Shown here one piece after another: positions 43,577-52,734 of a stretch of DNA of 64,000 bases (its first letter is position 1; every line of letters begins with the position of its first letter). The stretch lies in the NCBI RefSeq assembly GCF_014303395.1, contig NZ_CP060298.1, positions 1,178,001-1,242,000 of the forward strand, read 5' to 3'. The position numbers were made by a program, and so were the translations under genes. The notes below the pieces were generated by a model, which saw only the letters and a program-made list of their open reading frames with translations, made no database searches and was not told the DNA's origin. Source of the stretch: Nakamurella sp. PAMC28650 (GTDB taxonomy: Bacteria; Actinomycetota; Actinomycetes; Mycobacteriales; Nakamurellaceae).

Positions 43577-43930
43577 ATGCAACTCTGCTTCCAGAACAAC
43601 TATTCGTCCCCCCTGTCGGTGGCCGTGATGTGGTGGAACCCGGACGGCTGCGGTGACTACGGCAACTGGGGAACCCGAGGTTGGTGGAACCTCAACCCCG
43701 GCGAGACCGTGCACACCGATGTCTGGACCGCCAACCGCTACTTCTACTTCTATGCCGAAGCATGGGACGGCGGCGTGTGGAGCGGGCCCTACGGCGCGCA
43801 GGTCCCATACGAGTCATTCGACAGTTGCGCCGGAATCGGCAGCACCGCCGATCACGTGGTCGGAATGCGGGAGGTGGATGCCGGCTGGTGGTTCTGGTCC
43901 TACGCGACCTACACGGTCGGTCTCAGCTGA
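43577..43930 (+). CDS. DUF1036-like small Trp/Tyr-rich protein
   Basis: The product is 117 aa from the ATG at 43577, preceded by GGGGAG. It is rich in aromatic residues: LCFQNNYSSPLSVAVMWW, TRGWWNLNPGET, RYFYFYAEAWDGGVWSGPYG and AGWWFWSYATYTVGLS. The order N-x-[ST]..vav..w, GWW.l.PGe, YfYaea and W.G resembles DUF1036 proteins. There is no signal peptide. The function is unknown. A longer frame starting at 43385 exists but overlaps the small gene before it. Confidence 0.75.
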   Translation: MQLCFQNNYSSPLSVAVMWWNPDGCGDYGNWGTRGWWNLNPGETVHTDVWTANRYFYFYAEAWDGGVWSGPYGAQVPYESFDSCAGIGSTADHVVGMREVDAGWWFWSYATYTVGLS

Positions 43931-43946
43931 GCACGGAGTAGTCGGC

Positions 43947-44002
43947 GCCCCGATCAGGTCGCCCCGATCAGGTCGCCCCGATCACGACGCCCCGATCAGG
44001 AC
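43947..44002. repeat. 14-bp tandem repeat, four copies
   Basis: GCCCCGATCAGGTC occurs twice exactly (43947-43974), followed by the variants GCCCCGATCACGAC and GCCCCGATCAGGAC up to 44002. The array spans the stop codon of the SDR gene and fills the gap between two convergent genes. Confidence 0.9.
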
Positions 44003-44838
44003 AGGTGGCGGAAGCCTGCGGCCACCAGGCGCTGCCAACCACGGTTGCTGAGGCCTGCCGCAAGGTGGGCCAGTCGGGCGTCGTTGCCGACCAGCACCCG
44101 GGGCCGACAGGCCGCGACTCCACGCAGGATGACCTCCGCGGCCCGCGCTGCCGACGTCCGTGCCAGCTTCTCGTCGAACAGTTTCGACCGGCCGGCCGGG
44201 TCGTCACCCACATTCACGGTGCCGTTGCGGGCGATGTCGGTGGCGACCCCGCCAGGATGCACGCAGGTCACCCTGACCGGGTGTCGCGCCACCAGCATCT
44301 CCATCCGGAGCGATTCGGTGAATCCGCGCACGGCGAACTTCGCTGCGACGTAGGCAGCCTGCGAGGGCATCGGCACCAGCCCGAACAGGCTGGACATGTT
44401 CACCAGGTTTCCACGCCCCGAAGCAATCAGCTGGGGCAGGAAAGCCCTGCTACCGTTGACGACTCCCCAGAAATCGACGTCCATCACCCGCTCGAGATCG
44501 GCGTGCGACATGCCCAGCACATTGCCGCTGTGCGCCACTCCGGCGTTGTTGATCAGCAGATCGGCGGTACCGAACTCGGCGGCCACCGTGTCGGCGTACT
44601 CCTGCATCCCTCGCCGGTCGGTGACGTCCGGGTGGTCCGATCTGACGTCGGCCGCGGTGGCGCGGACCTGACGGACGGTGGTGGCCAGTCCTTCGTCGTC
44701 GACGTCCGACAGGGCCAGCCGGGCCCCGCCGGCCGCCAATCGGTGCGCGAGGGCGCGACCGATCCCGGCGCCCGCGCCGGTGATCACGCACGCCCGTCCA
44801 CGCCACTGTCGCAGACGGCCCGGCACCGGCAGACTCAT
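43996..44838 (-). CDS. Short-chain dehydrogenase/reductase
   Basis: The product is 280 aa. Cofactor binding is shown by ACVITGAGAGIGRALAHRL and LLINNAGVAHSGNV; the catalytic Ser is in NLVNMSSLFGL and the YxxxK pair in QAAYVAAKFAVRGF. It oxidises or reduces an alcohol/ketone with NAD(P). A start at 44877 would overlap the acylase stop (ATGA) and add 13 residues; the start at 44838 gives a more usual N terminus. It could process an alcohol from the neighbouring ketone pathway, but it is on the opposite strand behind the acylase gene. Confidence 0.9.
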   Translation of the reverse strand: MSLPVPGRLRQWRGRACVITGAGAGIGRALAHRLAAGGARLALSDVDDEGLATTVRQVRATAADVRSDHPDVTDRRGMQEYADTVAAEFGTADLLINNAGVAHSGNVLGMSHADLERVMDVDFWGVVNGSRAFLPQLIASGRGNLVNMSSLFGLVPMPSQAAYVAAKFAVRGFTESLRMEMLVARHPVRVTCVHPGGVATDIARNGTVNVGDDPAGRSKLFDEKLARTSAARAAEVILRGVAACRPRVLVGNDARLAHLAAGLSNRGWQRLVAAGFRHLS

Positions 44839-44873
44839 GTGCGCACAGTAGTGGCAGGTCATGAGCGGCAGGG

Positions 44874-47347
44874 TCATGCCCGCGCGATGGTGACGGTCGT
44901 CGCGGTGTGGTCGTCGATGTCGGGGCCGTTCAGGTGCATGGGCTTGTATCGCCAGGTGGCGTAGAGCTGGAGCTGGTCGGCGAAATGGGGGCTGCGGGGA
45001 TCGCCGGATTGTCCTAGGGCGACGACGTTCTCGCCGTGGACGACCGGACCGAGAGCGATGATCTGGTTGTAGGTCCCGCGGTTCATGAAAGGGGTCGCGG
45101 GGACGGTGCCGGCGCCAAGGGGAACCCAGTCGATGGTGGCGGTGGGTGTCAACCACCGTGCGGTGACGGGGGTGTGTCGGGTAGCGGCGAGCTGGTCCAG
45201 GGCAGCGATGAGGCTGCTGGTGACCGCTGCGCCGAGCGGCACGTGGTGCAGGTAGTCGGCGGCCAGCGGGAGCGTGGCCCGACTGCCCTGCAGCAGCCGG
45301 AACGTGACGTTGGCGGTCACGTTCTCGTCGGTTCCGCCGGAGCTGTACTCCGGGCCGAGGACCGGGGTGACGTACTGGGTGGTGAAGCTGGTGAACCAGG
45401 CGTTGAAGACGGTGACGGCGGGACTGTCGTACCGCCCGTCGGCGTTGGCGTCTGTCCGCTGGTGGTTCCAACTGGTCAACAGGTCCCGGATCGCAGGGAG
45501 TCGGGGATCGGCACTCGGTTGCAGGTGCTGCAGCAGCGCCGGCAGGAGCTGCTGGACGACGACATTCGATTCGTCGGCGACGGGGGTTTCGGTGGTTTGC
45601 CCGGTGGTGCGGTTGATCATCTCCAGGGTGGTGATCGTCGCGGTGTGGGGCTGGATGCGGCGTACCTGGTCGATCAGGACCTGTCCGCGGTGCACCGGAC
45701 CCCATTGCCAGAATCCGTCGGTGGAGTTCTCCCAGCCCGGGGCCGGCTTGTTGTTCCAGTTCGCCAGCCAGCCCTGCGCGGGGTCGACGACCAGCGGCAT
45801 CCGATCGGGGGCGATCAGGCCCTGCCACTCATCGGTGCCATCTCCCGGGTGGGGCAGGAACGGGTTGTCGCCGGCCGGCCGCCGTGGGACCGGACCGACA
45901 TGCGCAAAGGCGATGTGGCCCTCGTGGTCGGCGTACGTGAGGTTGTAGCTCCCGCCCAGCCCGCGGGCGGCCACCACGAATTCACCGAGACTTCCGGCCC
46001 GGTCCAACGCCAGGAAGCCGTGCAGGGAACGGGCGGTGCGTTGCCGGGTGGCGTCGCGCAGCGCGATGGCGGTTCCCCCGGTCATGTCCAGGACCGGTCC
46101 GTGAACGTCCTGACACAGATTGACCGATGTCGTCGGTGCACCGGCGATGCGGATGATTTCCACCCGGCAGTCGAACGGGCGCCAGCCTGCATCGAAGAAG
46201 TACCGGCCGGGATGCCCGACCGGGTCCAGGATGTCGAGGTAGGCATCCTGGTTGTCATCGCCACCGGAGGTCACCGTCCACGCCCGGCCGTTGGCGACGC
46301 CGATCTGCACGCCCGCCGTGCCGGCCAACGCCACCCCGGTCACGTCGTATCCGGCGCCGTGCAGACCGATCTCCATGAACCCCTGGGGGACGCTGTGACC
46401 GATCTGCGGGCCGCCCAGCAGCAACGGGAACCCATCGGAGGTCAGTCGCCCTGACAGGGCGATCGCATTGGAATGGCCTACACCCGCCAGACCCAGATGG
46501 TCCATCGCGACGGTCGCGGCATCCCTGAGCCGCTGCACCCGGGCCAACGCTGCAGGCAGGGGCCGGCCTGGCATGACCCGCCCGGCGCCGGCCAGAGCAG
46601 TGACCGCCCGTGCGGCAGCGACCGAGCTGGTCAGGTCGGCCGCCCGAGCCCGCGGGGCGGGGATCGTGGTGGCGGCGCCGGGATCCTCGAGCCAGTGGGT
46701 GTCGGTGAAACCTCGGACGCCCGGACCGCGCCGAGGCGGGTGGTCAAATCCTGCAGCACCGCCGCGTTGTGGAACTCGTCGAATCCTTGGGCGCCGGTCT
46801 GCAGGACGCCGAGCATCAACGTGGCCAGCACATCGGTTTCGGTCCACCGCTGCGGTAGTGGGTCGGCCACGCCATATTCCGGAGGGAGGGCCCCGGTGCG
46901 TCGAGCGACCGCGATCCAGGCGTTGATACCGGCCACGAAGGCGGTGACCGCCGTCCGGTCCGGTGCGCTCATCGCGTCGAAGGCGGCGCGCAGGGTCGCG
47001 GTTCCACCGGTGTACCCGCGGAAGAACTCGTCGCCGGCCACGTTCTGCCCACCGTCGCCGGCCCCGAGCAACTGCGACAACGTGCCGGTGGCCGTACGGC
47101 GGACCAGGTCCGACTGGAACAACCGGTCCTGGCCGGTGGCATAGCCGTCACCGAAGAACAACTCCGCGGCGGTCGCGGCGTACACGTGGGGAACGCCGTA
47201 CTCGTCCCTCAGAATCTTCACTCCGCCGGCCGGATGCACCTGCGCCGACGCGTGCATCGGAGCGCCGACGAGCGCCGTCGCCGCCCCCACCACCGCGGCC
47301 AGCAGCAGAGCACCGAGCCGACACGTGAACCGACCGCGACCAGCCAT
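44874..47347 (-). pseudogene. Penicillin acylase-family amidohydrolase, frameshifted
   Basis: The N-terminal part (signal-like CRLGALLLAAVVGAATALVG, then VKILRDEYGVPHVYAATAAE, FGDGYATGQDRLFQSDLVRR) is in one frame. From about 46711 the protein continues in another (GFTDTHWLEDPGAATTI) through the beta chain. The autocatalytic Ser is in GVGHSNAIALSG. Adding one G at 46711-46712 restores a single frame of about 824 residues, the normal family length. Family members are exported and cleave acyl groups from beta-lactams, homoserine lactones or similar amides. Assembly error or recent inactivation are both possible. Confidence 0.85.
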
Positions 47348-47613
47348 CACTGAACGCCCGATCGCAGCGGCATCCCCGGAAGCCCCCGGCTGGTGGTGGG
47401 GGTCTGTTCGAATGGCTTCTCCTGATGCCTTGCCAAAGTAAATAGTGCACTGTGGGAGCTGACGACTCTGGCGAATGGCTTGATTCCGGCGAACTTCCAC
47501 AGGGCCATGTCCACGGCTGTGCTCCTCGGTTGATCGAACGGGTCAGAATGATGTTCGAATCGAAGGTAGCGGCAATTCGGGACGGCGAGTAGCTAAAGAT
47601 ACTTCACTATCAT

Positions 47614-47619
47614 TAGAAT
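47614..47619 (+). promoter_or_regulatory. Probable -10 box before the LysR-type gene
   Basis: TAGAAT lies 5 bases before the ATG at 47625 in an unusually A/T-rich stretch with no ribosome site, suggesting a leaderless transcript. No good -35 box is visible. The 277-bp gap to the acylase gene holds no other gene. Confidence 0.4.
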
Positions 47620-47624
47620 GTCTG

Positions 47625-48518
47625 ATGCACATCTTTGATGCCGGCCAACTGGAGGCCCTCCGGGCCGCAGTGGACGAGGGCACCTTCGACGGGGCCGCCC
47701 GACGCCTGCACGTCACCCCTTCAGTCGTCAGTCAGCGCATCAGGTCGCTGGAGACCGTCGCCGGACGTGTCGTCGTGACCCGGACGAAGCCGATCGCCCC
47801 GACCGCCGCCGGCGCAGCGTTGCTGCGCCTGGCCCGCCAGATCGCCACCATCACCGCCGAAGTGGTGCAGGAGATCGGGGCGCCCCCTGGTCCGGACACG
47901 GGGGTCTCCCTCGGTGTCAACGCCGACAGTCTGGCCACCTGGCTTCTCCCCGCACTGGCCACGGTCACGCCGGCGGTGCTCTTCGAGATCCACTGCCTCG
48001 GCGAGGATGCCACCATCGACCTGCTCCGACAGGGCACCGTCATGGCAGCGGTCACCGGCCGTCCCGCGGCGATCCCGGGGTGCTCGGTGGAACCTCTGGG
48101 CGACATGAGGTATCGACCGGTCGCGTCGCCGGCCTTCGTCACCAGATGGTTCGGCGACGGCATGACGCCGGCCGCCCTCGCCGCAGCGCCGGTGGTCACC
48201 TTCGATCGCACCGATACGCTCCATCGCCGCTTCCTGCGACTGCGCAGCCGGCGAGACATCCACCCACCGACCCACCAGGTCCCCAGCTCCACGGAATTCG
48301 TCCAGGCTGTGCGGCTGGGCCTGGGCTGGGGCATGATCCCCGAGCTGCAGGTCGGACTCGACTCGACCGATGACGACCTCACCGTCGTCGACCGGAAGAT
48401 CGCGGTCGATGTCCCGTTGTACTGGCAGCAATGGCGAATACCGTCCCAGGCTCTGATCAGAATCAGAACGGCGGTCCTGGCCGAAACCCGCACCGCACTC
48501 CACCGTCCGGTCCGATGA
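47625..48518 (+). CDS. LysR-family regulator, ArgP/LysG type
   Basis: The product is 297 aa. The N-terminal helix-turn-helix (FDAGQLEALRAAVDEGTFDG, AARRLHVTPSVVSQRIRSLE) and the effector domain (VSLGVNADSLATWLLPAL) match the ArgP/LysG subgroup, which usually controls LysE/ArgO amino-acid export. No lysE-like exporter is seen next to it. The nearest transporter gene is an MFS protein, convergent. Its target is therefore uncertain. Confidence 0.88.
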   Translation: MHIFDAGQLEALRAAVDEGTFDGAARRLHVTPSVVSQRIRSLETVAGRVVVTRTKPIAPTAAGAALLRLARQIATITAEVVQEIGAPPGPDTGVSLGVNADSLATWLLPALATVTPAVLFEIHCLGEDATIDLLRQGTVMAAVTGRPAAIPGCSVEPLGDMRYRPVASPAFVTRWFGDGMTPAALAAAPVVTFDRTDTLHRRFLRLRSRRDIHPPTHQVPSSTEFVQAVRLGLGWGMIPELQVGLDSTDDDLTVVDRKIAVDVPLYWQQWRIPSQALIRIRTAVLAETRTALHRPVR

Positions 48519-48544
48519 GCCCGGTCGGATGAGCCCGGTCGGAT
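48517..48544. repeat. 14-bp tandem repeat at a gene 3' end
   Basis: GAGCCCGGTCGGAT occurs twice (48517-48530, 48531-48544), with partial copies on both sides, overlapping the stop codon of the LysR-type gene. Confidence 0.8.
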
Positions 48545-48577
48545 GACGAATTCGGATCTCGAGCCTCGGCGGCGCCG

Positions 48578-50011
48578 TCAGGTGCAGGAGGCCGCCTTAC
48601 GCACGAACCTGCGACACCGCGGCATGCCCCACCCGTAGACCGCCGCGATGACGACGAACACGACCCCGACCAGGATGACCGCGGTCCTGCTCATCCCGTC
48701 ATCGGGCACCAGCGCCACCCCCAGCACGAAACCACCGACGTAGAAGATGTTGTTGGCGGTGTCGTAGAGAGCGAAGACGCGTCCGATGTGTGCGTCGTCG
48801 GCATCGGACTGGACCACGGTGTCGGCGCAGATCTTGGACGACTGGTAGGCGAAGGCGATCGTGAGGGTGGCGATCATGGTCGAGAGCTGGGTGAACTGCA
48901 GTCCCGCCCCGACCACCACCACTGCGGCGATCGACATCAGACTCACCATGTATCGGGTCCGGCCGAGCCAGGCGACCATCGGGGCGGTGATTACGGCGCC
49001 GAGGAACAGCCCGAACGCGGCGAACCCGAGCACCTCGGTGATCCCGGCCGTCCCGGCCTTGAAGATGCCGTGGTGCTCGGTGAAGTGGTGCCGGAACAGC
49101 AGGACGACCACCAGGGTGGCGATCCCGAAGCAGAACCTCACCAGCGTCACGACCGCGATGTTGAGACCGACCGCCGGTCGCTGCACGACGTGCCGGAAGC
49201 CGGCCGCGAAGCCCTGCAGGACCGCGAACATCGGCTGCGGCGGCTCGTCCGTCTCGTCCGGACCGAGCGCCATCCGCGGGAATTTCGAGGCGAACATGGC
49301 CGAGGCGAGGTAGAAGAAGATCACCGTCGCCGTGACGACGGCGGCCGCGCCGTGGCCCGAACCCAGCACCCCCTTGAGTCCGAGGGCGTAGCCGCCGCCG
49401 ACCGCGGTGGCCACCGACCCGACCGTGGTCGTCAGCGAGTTGGCGCCGACCAGCGAGTCGGTGGCGACGACGTGTGGCAGCGAGGCCGACAGGCCGGACC
49501 CGACGAAGCGCCCGGCCCCGGTGACCAGCAGCGCGACCGCGAACAGGACCAGGGTCGGGATGCCGAAGGCGAGCAGGACCGCCAGCACGCCGATCACCGC
49601 CGCACGGAGGAGATTTGCCCAGAGGATCACCTGGCGGCGGCTCCACCGGTCCAGCAGTGCGCCGGCGAACGGCCCGATGATGGAGTAGGGGAGCAACAGC
49701 ACGGAGACAGCGGCAGCGATCTGGCCGGGGCTCGACCGGGATGTCGGGTCGAACAGCACGAGGCTGGCCAGTGCGCCCTGGAAGGCGCCGTCGCCGAAGG
49801 ACGAGAGCACCCGGACCGTCATCAGCCGGCGTAGTCCGCGCAGCCGGAGCAACGGCCGCAGTCCGTGGGCCGAAGGTTTCGGCCGGCGGGTGGGAGGCGA
49901 TGGATCGCCGGAACCGGCGGGACCGATGGACTCGTGGGACGCCCCGGCGAAGGTCGGGTCCGACCCGACCGGCGGTGGCGATGGACGAGTCACCACTGGA
50001 ACGTTACCCAC
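48578..50011 (-). CDS. MFS transporter
   Basis: The product is 477 aa. A Pro/Ser-rich cytoplasmic lead of about 65 residues precedes about twelve hydrophobic segments, with the MFS loop pattern GALLDRWSRRQVILWANLL between segments 2 and 3. It is convergent with the LysR-type gene and divergent from yqgE. In mycobacteria an MFS gene (Rv0037c) has the same place beside yqgE. The substrate is unknown. Confidence 0.88.
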   Translation of the reverse strand: MGNVPVVTRPSPPPVGSDPTFAGASHESIGPAGSGDPSPPTRRPKPSAHGLRPLLRLRGLRRLMTVRVLSSFGDGAFQGALASLVLFDPTSRSSPGQIAAAVSVLLLPYSIIGPFAGALLDRWSRRQVILWANLLRAAVIGVLAVLLAFGIPTLVLFAVALLVTGAGRFVGSGLSASLPHVVATDSLVGANSLTTTVGSVATAVGGGYALGLKGVLGSGHGAAAVVTATVIFFYLASAMFASKFPRMALGPDETDEPPQPMFAVLQGFAAGFRHVVQRPAVGLNIAVVTLVRFCFGIATLVVVLLFRHHFTEHHGIFKAGTAGITEVLGFAAFGLFLGAVITAPMVAWLGRTRYMVSLMSIAAVVVVGAGLQFTQLSTMIATLTIAFAYQSSKICADTVVQSDADDAHIGRVFALYDTANNIFYVGGFVLGVALVPDDGMSRTAVILVGVVFVVIAAVYGWGMPRCRRFVRKAASCT

Positions 50012-50170
50012 GCCGGATGAGTACGGCCGGGTCGGTGGCGGGGTTCACCCTTGCGAGGGCCCGGCCGACGGCAGGTTCGCCGCATCGTGGACGGGCGAGG
50101 CGGCTCGTCCACGGACACGGTTCGCCAACGGTTTGACGGGTGCCTTTGTCCCGAACCGGTTGCAGGCGGG

Positions 50171-50824
50171 ATGATGAGGCCGATGAGCAACGCCGAGCGA
50201 CCGGACGAACCAGGATCCGGGGATGAGCCCCGCGGGGTCCCGCGTCGCCGTCCGCCGCGCGAGTACCGCCCGGCCGCCGGCATGCTGCTGGTCGCCACCT
50301 CCGAATTGCGCGATCCGCAGTTCCGCCGGACGGTCGTCTACCTGGTCGCCCACGGGGAGGAGGGGTCCGCCGGGCTGGTGCTCAATCGCCGGACCGAGAC
50401 CGCGGTGCATTCGGTGCTGCCGGCCTGGGCCGGGCACGTGGCCAAGCCGCAGGCCGTGTACTCGGGCGGACCGGTGCAGCCGTCCGGCGCCATGTGTCTG
50501 GGCGTCAGCCGCGGTGGATATTACCCCGGCGACGGCTCCGGCCTGGTCCGGGTGGCCGGCCGGGTGGTGCTCGTCGACCTGGACAGCGAGCCGGCCATCG
50601 CTGCGGCGACCTTGTCCGGGGTGCGGATCTTCGCCGGCCACGCCGGCTGGGGCGAGGGGCAGTTGGCGACCGAGATCGGCGAGGGAGCCTGGTTCGTGGT
50701 ACCGGGACGCGATGACGACATCCTGACCGGCCCCATGGTCGACCTCTACTTCCGGGCGCTCAGACGTCAGGGCTTCCCCCTGGCCTGGGAGGCCTACCGC
50801 CCCTCGGAGATGGAACGGAACTGA
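50171..50824 (+). CDS. YqgE/AlgH family (UPF0301) protein
   Basis: The product is 217 aa from 50171; starts at 50174 or 50183 are also possible. Core motifs are GMLLVATSELRDPQFRRTVV, GSAGLVLNRRTETAV, VYSGGPVQ and VRIFAGHAGWGEGQLATEI. The biochemical role of the family is unknown. A five-copy 17-bp tandem array and an 80-bp inverted-repeat element follow the stop. Confidence 0.9.
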   Translation: MMRPMSNAERPDEPGSGDEPRGVPRRRPPREYRPAAGMLLVATSELRDPQFRRTVVYLVAHGEEGSAGLVLNRRTETAVHSVLPAWAGHVAKPQAVYSGGPVQPSGAMCLGVSRGGYYPGDGSGLVRVAGRVVLVDLDSEPAIAAATLSGVRIFAGHAGWGEGQLATEIGEGAWFVVPGRDDDILTGPMVDLYFRALRRQGFPLAWEAYRPSEMERN

Positions 50825-50828
50825 CCCC

Positions 50829-50913
50829 GCTCTGGCTTCGGCGTGGCTCTGGTTCCGGCGTGGCTCTGGCTTCGGCGTGGCTCTGGCTTCGGCGGGGCTC
50901 GGGCTTCGGCGTG
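50829..50913. repeat. 17-bp tandem repeat, five copies
   Basis: Five head-to-tail units of GCTCTGGCTTCGGCGTG with one to two changes each begin 5 bases after the yqgE stop and run directly into the inverted-repeat element at 50909-50988. Confidence 0.92.
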
Positions 50914-50988
50914 GATCAACTTCGCAGGCATGGACGAAATTGATGACTTCTGTCCCACTGGTCCCAACGCCGCCACTTTGATCCATGC
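50909..50988. repeat. 80-bp intergenic inverted-repeat element, copy A
   Basis: The ends TGGATCAA (50912-50919) and TTGATCCA (50978-50985) are inverted. The body shares about 85% of its bases with the element at 56430-56509, including GGATCAACTTCGCAGGCATG and TGATGACT. It lies between the convergent yqgE and methionine aminopeptidase genes. Confidence 0.85.
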
Positions 50989-51017
50989 AGCAGATGTTGA
51001 ACCATGCCCAACTTGCG

Positions 51018-51782
51018 TCAGGCGGTCAGGACGAGCGGACCGGACTCGGTGATCGCGACGGTGTGCTCGAAGTGCGCCGCCCGGCTGCCGTCGGCGGTCC
51101 GGACGCCCCAGCCGTCCTTGCAGTGCCGGTAGTCGTCCCGTCCGCCGGCCTGCAGCATCGGCTCGATCGCGATGACGAGTCCGGGCTTCAGCTTCAGGCC
51201 GCGCCGGGGCTTGCCCTCGTTGGCAACGTGCGGCTCCTGGTGCATCGAGGTGCCGATGCCGTGGCCGCCGTGTCCGGCGAGCAACCCGAATCTGCCGGCG
51301 CGGATGACGGAGCCGACCGCAGCGGCGATGTCACCGAGTCGCGCTCCCGGCTGCGCTGCGGCAATTCCGGCCGCCAGCGCCGCTCGGGTGCTGTCCATCA
51401 GTCGCTGGTCCGCTGCGCTGGCCGTGCCGACGGCGAAGGTGATCGCCGCGTCGGCACACCAGCCGTCGACCAGCAGCGCCAGATCGACCGACACCAGGTC
51501 GCCCTTCTTCAGCCTGGACGCGTCCGGGATCGCATGCACGATGACGTCGTTGACGCTGACGCACAGCACCTTCGGGTACGGCGAGGGGGCCCAGCTGGGG
51601 TGGTAGCCGATGTAGGCGGAGACGCCGCCACCGTCGCGGATCATCTGATGGGCCAGGTCGTCCAACTGCGTCAGGCGCACCCCGGGCGCGGCCGCGTCAC
51701 GGACCGCATCCAGCGTCCGCCGGACCAACGCACCCGCGATGCCGATCGCCTCGATCTGCTGGGTCGTCTTGTACTCGATCAT
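51018..51782 (-). CDS. map: Methionine aminopeptidase type I
   Basis: The product is 254 aa from the ATG at 51782 (MIEYKTTQQIEAIG), preceded by AGGAG. The five metal ligands are visible: Asp in VSVDLALLVDGWCADAAI (two), His in GHGGHGIGTSMHQEP, Glu in IAIEPML and Glu in HFEHTVAIT. It removes the initiator methionine from new proteins. The gene is convergent with yqgE. It is probably one of several map copies in the genome, since the main one normally lies in the ribosomal-protein region. Confidence 0.95.
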   Translation of the reverse strand: MIEYKTTQQIEAIGIAGALVRRTLDAVRDAAAPGVRLTQLDDLAHQMIRDGGGVSAYIGYHPSWAPSPYPKVLCVSVNDVIVHAIPDASRLKKGDLVSVDLALLVDGWCADAAITFAVGTASAADQRLMDSTRAALAAGIAAAQPGARLGDIAAAVGSVIRAGRFGLLAGHGGHGIGTSMHQEPHVANEGKPRRGLKLKPGLVIAIEPMLQAGGRDDYRHCKDGWGVRTADGSRAAHFEHTVAITESGPLVLTA

Positions 51783-52046
51783 CGTGCGCTGCTCCTGTAC
51801 GGGTCTTGCCGAATCCCTCCTCGCACTGTAGGCGCGGGCTGCCGATCCACCGGGGGAGCGGATCCACCGCGGGCTGCCTTCCAGGGGCCCGCGCCCCCCG
51901 GGGGAGGATCTCCGTACCGCACGACCGTTGCCGCCGTGCCGGCCGAGCTCAGCTGACGGGAGCGGCTGGGGCAATGATGCTGTCGACGTTCCGGACAGGT
52001 GTCGTCGGGCCGTCTGATCTTCCCGGCTCCTGAAAGGTTCCGGGGC

Positions 52047-52546
52047 TCAGCCCTCAGATTCGTCCACGATGTTCATGACGGTGCCCACCGTCAGGACGAC
52101 GGCGGACGCCAGCGCCAGCACGGCGCGGAAGTGGTTGGCGGTCGTCCAGTCGTGGAGGTACCGCTGCCATGACGCCTCGGCCCCCGGTTCGGACGGTTGC
52201 AACAGCGCCAACCGATTGTTGAGTGGGACGTGATAGGCGACGGTCAGCACGATGGTGCTCAGGTAGAGGAGGGCACCGGCCAACGCCCAGGCCGACCCGG
52301 AGGCCCGCCAGTCGAGAACCGCCGAGACGCCCACGGAGGCCGAGCTCCCCCGGCGACGACGAGCCCGAAGACGAGCCAGGGCGCCGGGGCAGCGCGGTTG
52401 ATCGCCTGCATGCTCGAGGCCGCCTTCGGCGTGGCCAACCGCCCGAGCGCCGGCATGACCATGACGGAGAACGTCGCGTAGAAACCGGCCATCACCGCAC
52501 TGCTCAGGAGTGCTGCCGCCAGGACTGCAGTCCGCAGGTTGTTCAT
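52047..52546 (-). pseudogene. DUF1772 (anthrone oxygenase-like) membrane protein, frameshifted
   Basis: The first half (LRTAVLAAALLSSAVMAGFY, FSVMVMPALGRLATPKAASS) and the second half (LAGALLYLSTIVLTVAYHVP, LNNRLA) are in different frames. Together they give a normal four-helix DUF1772 protein of about 165 residues with the conserved VPLNNRLA. One missing G in the C-run at 52347-52351 explains the break. The function of the family is poorly known. As with sigM and the acylase, sequencing error is possible. Confidence 0.8.
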
Positions 52547-52734
52547 GGGCGCGCCGCGATCGTGTGTGTCGTCATGCGCTCACCTTGACCCGTTGCCGGA
52601 CCGATTGACAGGGCCGGCCCCTCACGGGGTACGCCTCCCGCCGGGAGGTGCCCGTCCCGCGCTCCGATGTCCTGACGGGTCGATCCCGGTCGACGAGCCG
52701 GACCGTCAGGCGGTCCGGGCGTGCAACAGGACCG

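Noticed and set aside
43385-43930. 181-aa start for the DUF1036-like gene
   Set aside because: The extra 64 residues are Arg/Gly/Ala-rich and overlap the small gene before it; the ATG at 43577 has a ribosome site and gives a compact domain.
43947-44002. CRISPR array
   Set aside because: The 14-bp units are directly adjacent without spacers and no cas genes are present; it is a simple tandem repeat.
50829-50913. CRISPR-like array after yqgE
   Set aside because: The 17-bp units have no spacers between them.
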